DNA of 20,306 nucleotides, from the IMG/VR virus record IMGVR_UViG_3300020428_000121, positions 1 through 20,306 of that record, one strand, 5' to 3'. The stretch is from a virus. Made by a program: the position numbers and the translations under genes. Within the stretch, counting starts at the first letter, position 1. Each line of letters starts with the position of its first letter. The notes beneath the pieces are model-generated. The model did no database searches. It was not told where the DNA came from and saw nothing but the letters and a program-made list of their open reading frames with translations. Positions 1 through 4,563 of this stretch are shown here, piece by piece.

Positions 1-188
1 GATTGATTTTCATACCAAGCAATTTCTGCTTTGATATAGTCATCATTTGGTTGACCAATAATGCTTGGTTTATCAGCAACAAAACTTGCAGCAATTATTT
101 CAATTGTTTTTGCTCCAGTACGATCTATTGTAAAATCTTCAGCATACAATAGCTCTCCAAATACTTCTCTAATGTCAGCCGTGCGCAT
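1..188 (-). CDS. 42: dCMP hydroxymethylase (T4 gp42 homologue), N-terminal part
   Basis: The first 62 residues of a gene that continues beyond the left edge. The enzyme transfers a hydroxymethyl group from methylene-tetrahydrofolate to dCMP, giving the precursor of hydroxymethylcytosine in phage DNA; it belongs to the thymidylate synthase superfamily. The segment DRTGAKTIEIIAASFVAD followed by ND(D)YI..EI.WY closely follows T4 gp42 (DKTGVKTIEIIGASFVAD, NDEYIQRELEWY) as I recall it. ATG at 188 has a GAGGG Shine-Dalgarno sequence and overlaps the end of the upstream cytidylyltransferase gene by 14 nt, so the two are probably translationally coupled. The residues separating dCMP hydroxymethylase from thymidylate synthase are outside the window, so substrate specificity is inferred from N-terminal similarity only. 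Confidence 0.8.
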   Translation of the reverse strand, partial: MRTADIREVFGELLYAEDFTIDRTGAKTIEIIAASFVADKPSIIGQPNDDYIKAEIAWYENQ

Positions 189-588
189 CTTTTACCCTCT
201 TTCTTAATCCGCTTGTTGAGAACCTATGATCTCTTTTGTTAAAATATAATTCTATATCGCGTGCTTTACAAATATCTCTACCCGTAAAATCTTTATCACG
301 ATACTCTTCACCAAGAATTCTTACAGAAATTTGTCTCATTTGTAAGATATCTTCTAAATCTTTTTCATGTAAATATGGTATCACTTCATCTACAAATTTA
401 ACTGCTTCAAGCTGTGTGTATCTTTCTACGATCGTTTGAACCGGTTTGTTTTTTTCTTTTCTATCAACTGACGGATCAATTTGTAGAGCGCAGATTAGAT
501 ATTCACATTGCGATTTTGATTCACGCAACATTTCTATATGTCCTGCATGAAGCAAATCAAATGTAGATGCTGTGATACCGACTCTCAT
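175..588 (-). CDS. Cytidylyltransferase-like nucleotidyltransferase (TagD/RfaE type)
   Basis: A 137-aa protein of the HxGH nucleotidyltransferase superfamily, close in size to glycerol-3-phosphate cytidylyltransferases. The N-terminal strand GITASTFDLLHAGH carries the nucleotide-binding HxGH (H14-A-G-H17), and RFSTSGLR near the C terminus matches the second signature (R/K)xSTS. Such enzymes couple CTP to a phosphorylated alcohol or sugar. In a phage it could feed modification of host surface or phage glycans; this is inference. The start at 588 is chosen because TGAGGTGTCC-like SD sequence precedes it and because it overlaps the stop of the 37-aa gene as TAATG. Translation could begin 10 codons upstream, but that stretch has no SD support. 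Confidence 0.8.
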   Translation of the reverse strand: MRVGITASTFDLLHAGHIEMLRESKSQCEYLICALQIDPSVDRKEKNKPVQTIVERYTQLEAVKFVDEVIPYLHEKDLEDILQMRQISVRILGEEYRDKDFTGRDICKARDIELYFNKRDHRFSTSGLRKRVKDAHG

Positions 589-701
589 TAGGACACCTGA
601 ATTGCAATATAGAGGCAAAGACCTAATATGAGGAGCTTTCCATAGTCAAGGTCAAAGTCCGTACCTTCACCAAATTTCTTTTTAAACTCACTTAGTTTCA
701 T
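588..701 (-). CDS. Tiny single-span membrane protein (37 aa), function unknown
   Basis: A short gene beginning MKLSEFKKKFGEG, with a charged N-terminal half and a hydrophobic C-terminal segment (about residues 22-35, KLLILGLCLYIAIQV), consistent with one membrane helix at the very end of the protein. ATG at 701 follows a GGAG SD (AACAGGAGAAAAAA). It overlaps the upstream DUF1599-like gene by 14 nt and the downstream cytidylyltransferase start by one base (TAATG), so it sits within a tightly coupled operon. No family recognised. Confidence 0.65.
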   Translation of the reverse strand: MKLSEFKKKFGEGTDFDLDYGKLLILGLCLYIAIQVS

Positions 702-1053
702 TTTTTCTCCTGTTAAACATGTCACGATCAGGAACTTGACCGTCCATTTTACCACGCATATAAGATACTGCAAAGGATGCATAATTAATTAAATCCATAT
801 AAGTATCTTCGAGTGATTCGAAATTAGGATCTGCAGTTTTGCCAGCTTCAAGCAAAGATTGCGCGCGATACAATTTGCCTTGAATAGCATCATGAATTGT
901 ATCTACACCTCTACGATAATGCATTGCTTGACTAACATTTGAGTCAGGATTTTGATAATCATCTGACTTGCGAAGTTGTACCTCAATACATTCATTAAGA
1001 ACACGTACAGACTCTTTCATACCAGAGTCAATGATGTTACTGTTTTTTGCCAT
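688..1053 (-). CDS. DUF1599-like (nucleotide-modification-associated) protein
   Basis: A 121-aa, largely helical protein. The C-terminal part SLEDTYMDLINYASFAVSYM resembles the (L)ED...DL.NYA.....L signature that I associate with DUF1599, a MazG-like all-alpha domain found in phages and linked to nucleotide modification or metabolism. YRRGVDTIHDAIQGKLYRAQSLLEAG in the middle also fits a helical bundle. ATG at 1053 is preceded by GGAG four bases upstream and overlaps the end of the 56-aa upstream gene by 17 nt. Its position between small early genes and gp42 fits a role in nucleotide metabolism. The family call rests on a short motif seen by eye. Confidence 0.5.
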   Translation of the reverse strand: MAKNSNIIDSGMKESVRVLNECIEVQLRKSDDYQNPDSNVSQAMHYRRGVDTIHDAIQGKLYRAQSLLEAGKTADPNFESLEDTYMDLINYASFAVSYMRGKMDGQVPDRDMFNRRKNETK

Positions 1054-1207
1054 AAGTCTCCATCCATTTCATGAGAATTTCTCTAGCTTCTTTTTTATCA
1101 ACACCAAACATTTCACAAAGATAAGGTGCTGCACCAAACATGTTAGTTACGCCGGTTTGTTTTAAAGCTTCAAGATAATCAAAATATTTTTTATAAACAT
1201 CTTCCAT
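1037..1207 (-). CDS. Small conserved-looking phage protein (56 aa), unknown function
   Basis: Begins MEDVYKKYFDYLEALKQTG and contains TNMFGAAPYLCEMFGVDKKEA; a soluble, helical-looking small protein with no membrane segment. I recognise the Y..YL..L...G.TNMFGA..YL pattern as common in phage genomes but know no function. ATG at 1207 is preferred over ATG at 1219 because the latter lies inside the -10 hexamer of the promoter at 1218-1246. A GGAG at 1214-1217 is well spaced for 1207, but the predicted transcription start (about 1211) falls downstream of it, so this start may be used on a nearly leaderless message or on a transcript reading in from upstream. Confidence 0.65.
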   Translation of the reverse strand: MEDVYKKYFDYLEALKQTGVTNMFGAAPYLCEMFGVDKKEAREILMKWMETYGKKQ

Positions 1208-1217
1208 AATATACTCC

Positions 1218-1246
1218 ATTATACCATATTGTTAAAGAAAAGTAAA
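1218..1246 (-). promoter_or_regulatory. Sigma70 extended -10 early promoter
   Basis: On the minus strand TTTACT (1246-1241), a 17-bp spacer ending in TGG, then TATAAT (1223-1218). TGG before TATAAT is an extended -10. Predicted start is about 1211, only 4 nt before the ATG at 1207. It lies immediately downstream of the stop codon of the 56-aa membrane protein gene (1250). Confidence 0.8.
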
Positions 1247-1249
1247 CTA

Positions 1250-1420
1250 TTATTTTTCTCTCGTTAATTTAGGGAGTGCCCATGCCATAAGAGCAAGACC
1301 AAGAGCACAAAGCCCCATTGTTTGCATTAGAGGAGGTGGCATTGTGCCAGCTTCCATTGCAAAGTCATCAGCGCCTACAGCGCCAATAATAATAAAAAGT
1401 CCTAAGCAAAATCTAATCAT
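1250..1420 (-). CDS. Small two-helix membrane protein (56 aa)
   Basis: Starts MIRFCLGLFIIIGAVGADDF and ends LPKLTREK. Two hydrophobic stretches (about residues 4-17 and 34-50) are separated by a short acidic, proline-containing loop; the first could instead be a signal sequence cleaved near GAVGA-DD. The positively charged C terminus (KLTREK) should stay in the cytoplasm. ATG at 1420 has a GAGG SD and overlaps the stop of the 49-aa gene upstream as ATGA. No family recognised. Confidence 0.65.
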   Translation of the reverse strand: MIRFCLGLFIIIGAVGADDFAMEAGTMPPPLMQTMGLCALGLALMAWALPKLTREK

Positions 1421-1566
1421 TTGACCTCATTCCTTTCATGTTCTATAACTGAATCAACTTCTGTCTTCACAATTCCTGCGATAGACTTACTAAAATCGAC
1501 AACGCCATCGATACCCCATGTAGCGATGAACATTCCGATTATTATTCCAAAAATAAAATTTTTCAT
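1417..1566 (-). CDS. Small N-terminally anchored membrane protein (49 aa)
   Basis: Begins MKNFIFGIIIGMFIATWGID: a hydrophobic helix (residues 3-18) followed by an amphipathic or soluble tail rich in Ile/Val and charges (VKTEVDSVIEHERNEVK). This suggests one N-terminal span with a cytoplasmic or periplasmic tail. ATG at 1566 has a strong SD (GGAAAGGAAG). It is the first gene after the promoter at 1676-1704, with a leader of about 100 nt, and its stop is coupled to the next small membrane gene (ATGA). Function unknown. Confidence 0.65.
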   Translation of the reverse strand: MKNFIFGIIIGMFIATWGIDGVVDFSKSIAGIVKTEVDSVIEHERNEVK

Positions 1567-1589
1567 TTAACTTCCTTTCCTTAAAAGTT

Positions 1590-1657
1590 ATTGCTCACTT
1601 GAACCCCTACACCACCTTTGTGGAACTTTACTGTAGGCCAACCACCTTAAGAGCAAT
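1590..1657 (-). other. Potentially structured 5' leader RNA
   Basis: The leader between the promoter at 1676-1704 and the gene starting at 1566 contains nested inverted repeats. An outer stem pairs ATTGCTC (1657-1651) with GAGCAAT (1596-1590). A middle stem pairs CCTACA (1637-1632) with TGTAGG (1611-1606). An inner hairpin pairs CCAC (1623-1620) with GTGG (1615-1612) around a 4-nt loop. The SD of the downstream gene lies just after the outer stem. It matches no riboswitch class I can recall. It may be a regulatory leader or an RNase-protecting structure. Confidence 0.4.
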
Positions 1658-1660
1658 TTT

Positions 1661-1721
1661 TCATTTTATAAGTATATTATACCATATAACGAATCAATTG
1701 TAAACCATAAAATGCATTTTT
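1661..1721 (-). repeat. Promoter-cassette repeat, copy 1
   Basis: About 61 bp closely resembling 2393-2453. The core 1676-1704 is identical to 2408-2436 over 29 bp and contains the whole promoter. The flanks toward the gene (1661-1675 versus 2393-2407) differ at three positions. The flanks upstream of -35 differ at four positions over 17 bp, and both keep a TGCAttttt block. Confidence 0.85.
1676..1704 (-). promoter_or_regulatory. Sigma70 extended -10 early promoter
   Basis: Minus strand TTTACA (1704-1699), 17-bp spacer ending TATGG, TATAAT (1681-1676). Predicted start about 1669, giving a message beginning AUAAAAUG, in which a five-codon mini-frame (M-K-N-C-S-stop, 1664-1647) starts 5 nt from the 5' end. 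It drives the two small membrane protein genes. Confidence 0.85.
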
Positions 1722-1722
1722 T

Positions 1723-1815
1723 TTACTTTTTTCTGTTTTTTCTAGCATTTTTTCTTTTTTGCGAACCTTTTTTTCTACGGCCGGGGCGTGGCCTGTTTTT
1801 TGCTGGCCACGGCAT
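1723..1815 (-). CDS. 30-aa extremely basic peptide (Lys/Arg-rich)
   Basis: A minimal gene encoding MPWPAKNRPRPGRRKKG... and ending RKNRKK. Fifteen of its 30 residues are Lys or Arg and none is acidic; the N-terminal third is proline-rich. Such composition is typical of RNA- or DNA-binding peptides, for example arginine-rich antiterminator motifs, but no homologue is recognised. ATG at 1815 overlaps the stop of the upstream gene as TAATG, the coupling arrangement also used at 588, 2024 and 9268, which is the main argument that it is translated. A 7-bp hairpin (1787-1811) starts right after the start codon. The lysine codons make the coding strand A-rich, so low-complexity sequence is an alternative explanation. 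Confidence 0.5.
   Translation of the reverse strand: MPWPAKNRPRPGRRKKGSQKRKNARKNRKK
1787..1811 (-). other. Perfect 7-bp hairpin at the start of the basic-peptide gene
   Basis: CGTGGCC (1811-1805) pairs with GGCCACG (1793-1787) around an 11-nt A-rich loop. No U-tract follows on the minus strand, so it does not look like an intrinsic terminator. It lies one base after the ATG and could affect initiation of the basic peptide or protect the 3' end of the upstream message. Confidence 0.45.
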
Positions 1816-2024
1816 TATATGTACTTACCCCAAAACTCGCTCCACATATCGTGGACGAGTTCTTTAGCAATCTCAATATCAAATGTAGATGTAAGACTAA
1901 GAGCTTTAAGAACAAAGTCCTCAAATTCTCCAATGACTTCGCATTCCCCACATTTAGACTCAAGACCTGGGATAGCGAAGATGTCCTCTTCGATACCCAT
2001 CATGTGATTTTTTACAGCACCCAT
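1815..2024 (-). CDS. Small acidic protein with CxxC (69 aa), unknown function
   Basis: Begins MGAVKNHMMGIEEDIFAIPG. Near the middle is SKCGECEVIGEFEDFVLKAL with a single CxxC pair, followed by an amphipathic C-terminal half rich in aromatic residues (VHDMWSEFWGKYI). A single CxxC could be a redox pair or half a zinc site, but with no other Cys/His pair the latter needs dimerisation. ATG at 2024 has a near-perfect SD (AAGGAGG) and overlaps the upstream stop as TAATG. An in-frame start at 2093 exists but lies deep in the upstream gene. I recognise this only as a recurrent phage hypothetical. Confidence 0.7.
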   Translation of the reverse strand: MGAVKNHMMGIEEDIFAIPGLESKCGECEVIGEFEDFVLKALSLTSTFDIEIAKELVHDMWSEFWGKYI

Positions 2025-2374
2025 TACGCTGCCTCCTTTTCTTGATAGCGTGGGCAACTTTTGCCCGTTAAAGGAGATACCCTTCGGGCACACTCCTTCT
2101 GAAAGGTACGATAATCTTCATCATCGTCCATCATGTCAGAAAGCCACTCGGCTTCTGTTTGGAAATGACAGGGGAATTCTTTCCACCCAATCCCATTTTC
2201 AGAGAAGGCTGCCATTACGAAAGCAACAGCATTTTGCATGCTATCACAATCAGATACGATATAACACGTACCCGGCTTAAATTTCCAGTAGGAATTGCCA
2301 CTGGCAAACTTACCGTCCTCAGAATGAGCACCGTAGTTTTCTAAAACCTGAGTATGTATTGCGAAATTTGTCAT
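2024..2374 (-). CDS. Conserved-looking phage protein (116 aa), unknown function
   Basis: Begins MTNFAIHTQVLENYGAHSEDG and continues with YWKFKPGTCYIV. The N-terminal half looks like a small alpha/beta fold; the C-terminal half is acidic (DMMDDDEDY) and ends with a Cys-containing basic stretch. The MTNFAIHTQVLENYG start resembles many phage hypotheticals, none with a function known to me. It is the first gene after the promoter at 2408-2436 and has a strong SD (AAAGGAAAGG) before ATG at 2374. Cys residues near positions 37, 43, 68, 95 and 107 are scattered, with no clear metal site. Confidence 0.75.
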   Translation of the reverse strand: MTNFAIHTQVLENYGAHSEDGKFASGNSYWKFKPGTCYIVSDCDSMQNAVAFVMAAFSENGIGWKEFPCHFQTEAEWLSDMMDDDEDYRTFQKECARRVSPLTGKSCPRYQEKEAA

Positions 2375-2392
2375 GATATTTCCTTTCCTTTA

Positions 2393-2453
2393 TCATTTTA
2401 TAGATAGATTATACCATATAACGAATCAATTGTAAAGGAAAAAGTGCATTTTT
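2393..2453 (-). repeat. Promoter-cassette repeat, copy 2
   Basis: Second copy of the promoter cassette at 1661-1721 (see that entry). The two copies lie 732 bp apart and drive different two- or three-gene units. Confidence 0.85.
2408..2436 (-). promoter_or_regulatory. Sigma70 extended -10 early promoter
   Basis: Minus strand TTTACA (2436-2431), 17-bp spacer ending TATGG, TATAAT (2413-2408). Predicted start about 2401, 27 nt before ATG 2374, leaving room for the SD. TTTTTCC directly upstream of -35 is shared with the promoters at 7068 and 14921. Confidence 0.85.
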
Positions 2454-2466
2454 ATTTCCTTTAAAA

Positions 2467-2925
2467 TCAACTACTTACGTTTTTTTTGTATTTTTTTTCA
2501 TAATGGCACCATAAATATGTACCTTCGTGTTGATAATCGCCAGTTTTGCGGTTACCAATCCACATAAAAACGTAGTCAGGAAAGCCTCTCCAAGCTTCTT
2601 GTTTCCTATCAGCACATCTTTTAAGCTCAAGAGGAACAGCAGCAGGATATCCTACAGTCTTAACTTCTACCTCCACGGGCGCGTCCGGGTGGAAAAGATC
2701 TTTATATTTTCTTGTGTCATCTACATATCCACCATTCTTCATCATCCATATTTCTGATGCATGACCAAACATGCATGCTTCAGCTATCTGAGCAATGTCA
2801 CGGCCTCTTCTTGTAGATTCTTTTGAGTGGATTTGTTGAGCTTCGTTAAAAGCTCTATTTCTTAATGTATAAGGATCAATGTCTTTTTTAACATTAAATG
2901 TTCCTATAAACGTATTCAATTGCAC
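2467..2925 (-). CDS. Putative PD-(D/E)XK-type nuclease (152 aa)
   Basis: Starts at GTG 2925, which is preceded by AGGAGG six bases upstream; a longer frame would run further into the upstream gene without SD support. The N-terminal helical region (RRGRDIAQIAEACMFGHASEIWMM) is followed by KYKDLFHPDAPVEVEVKTVGY, where a helix Glu, an Asp and a strand E-x-K fit the PD-(D/E)XK layout. The C-terminal part (RGFPDYVFMWIGNRKTGDYQHEGTYLW) looks like the closing strands. A small phage nuclease could act in DNA processing or host DNA degradation. The call rests on motif order alone. It overlaps the primase-like gene by 32 nt and is last in the polymerase operon. Confidence 0.4.
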   Translation of the reverse strand: MQLNTFIGTFNVKKDIDPYTLRNRAFNEAQQIHSKESTRRGRDIAQIAEACMFGHASEIWMMKNGGYVDDTRKYKDLFHPDAPVEVEVKTVGYPAAVPLELKRCADRKQEAWRGFPDYVFMWIGNRKTGDYQHEGTYLWCHYEKKYKKNVSS

Positions 2926-3820
2926 GATTCGCCTCCTTTTCAATTGGGCGAGATTTATACCAATCGCCCGTTTCATTATCTAGTTCCCTACACAATTCGG
3001 TAATTTGTTCAGGTGTTATTGGATATTTGTTTTTCACTGCATTACCAGCAGTGGCAACCATTATTTGATACATTTTATGATACCAACCTGCGTTATTAAT
3101 AACGCGATATTCGTTGGCTAATCCTTTAGGAAAGAAAGGACAATCTTTATAAGATGTCCAATGCACATTAGTATTATCCATTTGTTCTTTTCTATAGTCT
3201 ATAACTTGTTGTCTTAAAGCTTTAGGAAGCTTATCAAGAAAAGAACCGCCAGACTTTTCAATATATTCATGTTTCCTCATTAAGTCATGAGGATCAATAG
3301 TATCACCAATATTAGTGAAAATGAAGTTGTTAGCGCCAGCGTAACTGCCAGGGATATAATACATTCGAGATAAATCTTTAGTCTGGATATCCGCGAGTTG
3401 TCCAAGTTCAGTGTTGAGTGCGTGCCAGAAGTGTTTAATGTTAGATGATTTAACCTCTGCTGTAAGTGGGAATACAAGTCTGAACTTTGGCGCATCACTT
3501 TTACTACTCGCAGTAGAATAGCAAACAAAATAATAACTACCAAAACGATTAGCCAATTCACTTTGTAAATCCCCATTAAATTCGTGATCATCAACATCTA
3601 CGGCACACCATGATGACCACGAAATTACATTATCATTCGATCTTGTACTATTGTATTTATAAGTAGCGGGAGATATTAAAGTTGCATCTTTCTTACCGCT
3701 ACGAGGTTGTTCAGAAAGATGATATAACGCTTCTTCAAATCTTGCGAAAGATTCGAATTCGGTAACTTTATCAGTTTTATTATCGAATATATTATTAAAG
3801 AGCGTTACTGAAGTAGCCAT
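2894..3820 (-). CDS. Primase-like protein (archaeo-eukaryotic primase-type N-terminal domain)
   Basis: A 308-aa protein. The segment WCAVDVDDHEF (hhDhD, about residues 73-83), then YSTASSKSDAPKFRLVFPL, then DIQTKDLSRMYYIPGSY resembles phage replication proteins of the primase/polymerase type with the pattern D.D ... YST.S.....R.RlvfPL ... d.SR..Y.P. The last 80 residues (HKMYQIMVATAGNAVKNKYPITPEQ... IEKEANRAIEYV) look like the small helical domain that follows such primase domains. No helicase domain follows. The classical second-motif His is not obvious, so activity is uncertain. ATG at 3820 has AAGGGA upstream and overlaps the MazG-like gene by 26 nt. T4 itself uses a DnaG-type primase, gp61, which is not in this window. 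Confidence 0.45.
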   Translation of the reverse strand: MATSVTLFNNIFDNKTDKVTEFESFARFEEALYHLSEQPRSGKKDATLISPATYKYNSTRSNDNVISWSSWCAVDVDDHEFNGDLQSELANRFGSYYFVCYSTASSKSDAPKFRLVFPLTAEVKSSNIKHFWHALNTELGQLADIQTKDLSRMYYIPGSYAGANNFIFTNIGDTIDPHDLMRKHEYIEKSGGSFLDKLPKALRQQVIDYRKEQMDNTNVHWTSYKDCPFFPKGLANEYRVINNAGWYHKMYQIMVATAGNAVKNKYPITPEQITELCRELDNETGDWYKSRPIEKEANRAIEYVYRNI

Positions 3821-4220
3821 GATTTCCCTTATGGGTAGGTCCAACCCAATTTTCAGGTTTAATTAAATCTGGTAGACCAAGTGGGTTAGGACGTGATTTT
3901 TTCACTCCCGGTTGTTTTGTGATATTTGCTAACATTACTTCTGACCATGCAGCATGAGCATCAACATTAAAGGCATCTAATGTACCTATTGCTACAACAC
4001 ATAAATCAATAAGACCATCAACAATTTCTTCTGGATCTTTAGTTTCTATTGCTTTCTTAGTTTCATCTAGTTCTTCTTGTAAAAACTTAAGACGGAATTC
4101 TAAGAATTGAGAAAGCTTTTCTTTATCGCCTTTATTAGCTTCCATCCATTCATGCACTTTAAACTTATTATGCATAAACTCTATATCAAAAGGCCAATCG
4201 CCTTTATTTAACGCTGTCAT
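3795..4220 (-). CDS. MazG-like / phosphoribosyl-ATP pyrophosphohydrolase-type protein
   Basis: A 141-aa all-alpha nucleotide pyrophosphohydrolase. FRLKFLQEELDETKKAI gives the first metal-binding helix (E49, E50, E53), and DPEEIVDGLIDLCVVAIG the second (E65, D68), as in the MazG/PRA-PH fold. The C-terminal tail (GLPDLIKPENWVGP) is typical of phage members. It probably hydrolyses dNTPs or alarmone-like nucleotides and may tune nucleotide pools during infection; the substrate cannot be read from sequence. ATG at 4220 has AGGAGG just upstream and lies 17 nt inside the cupin gene, so the two are coupled. Confidence 0.8.
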   Translation of the reverse strand: MTALNKGDWPFDIEFMHNKFKVHEWMEANKGDKEKLSQFLEFRLKFLQEELDETKKAIETKDPEEIVDGLIDLCVVAIGTLDAFNVDAHAAWSEVMLANITKQPGVKKSRPNPLGLPDLIKPENWVGPTHKGNHGYFSNAL

Positions 4221-4563
4221 TTTTTCCTCCTGAGGTTTTACGTTTAATATCATTATGATTGAATTCAGCCCAGTACAATTCAAAAGCAACACCGTCTTCC
4301 ATTCCAATGAATTGATGATATAACCCGGGCTTAACTTTAGTATAATCTCCAGGGAATAGTATAGTTTCATCTACTAAACCCTGTTCATCTTGCCAAACTT
4401 TTATCTTCATTTGGCCTGACTCAACATAAAATCCATTCCATTTGAATTCATGTTTATGTTCTGAGCATTGGTAACCTGCTTTGAACTCAATTCTATGAAA
4501 TTCTAAAGCACCATTTGCCTCAACCAGTTCTGTTTGTCCCCATACTTTTCCTGCTATACTCAT
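4204..4563 (-). CDS. Small cupin-domain protein (119 aa)
   Basis: A single-domain cupin. Strand EFKAGYQCSEHKHEFKWNGF carries the first motif (H36-x-H38, then a downstream Glu in YVESG), and FPGDYTKVKPGLYHQF carries the PGD and the second-motif His (H83), so a metal site appears intact. Cupins of this size include sugar isomerases, epimerases and dioxygenases, and the substrate is unknown. ATG at 4563 overlaps the polymerase stop as ATGA, so it is translated together with gp43. Confidence 0.75.
   Translation of the reverse strand: MSIAGKVWGQTELVEANGALEFHRIEFKAGYQCSEHKHEFKWNGFYVESGQMKIKVWQDEQGLVDETILFPGDYTKVKPGLYHQFIGMEDGVAFELYWAEFNHNDIKRKTSGGKNDSVK

Noticed and set aside
1570-1660. Glutamine, SAM-type or preQ1 riboswitch in the 5' leader
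   Set aside because: None of the conserved loop sequences of these classes that I recall is visible; only generic stems can be supported.
2394-2396. Frame starting at ATG 2396 in the leader of the gene at 2024-2374
   Set aside because: About 25 codons, running out of frame into the gene, no SD before it; looks accidental.
2437-2459. A-rich imperfect inverted repeat (GGAAAtaAAAA / TTTTTCC) downstream of the nuclease-like gene, as a terminator
   Set aside because: The stem is almost all A/T and the sequence doubles as the upstream element of the next promoter, similar to the one before gp55; evidence for termination is weak.
3654-3661. TATAAATA octamer on the minus strand inside the primase-like gene
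   Set aside because: It lies within a coding region, is not followed by a late gene, and is expected by chance in AT-rich DNA.
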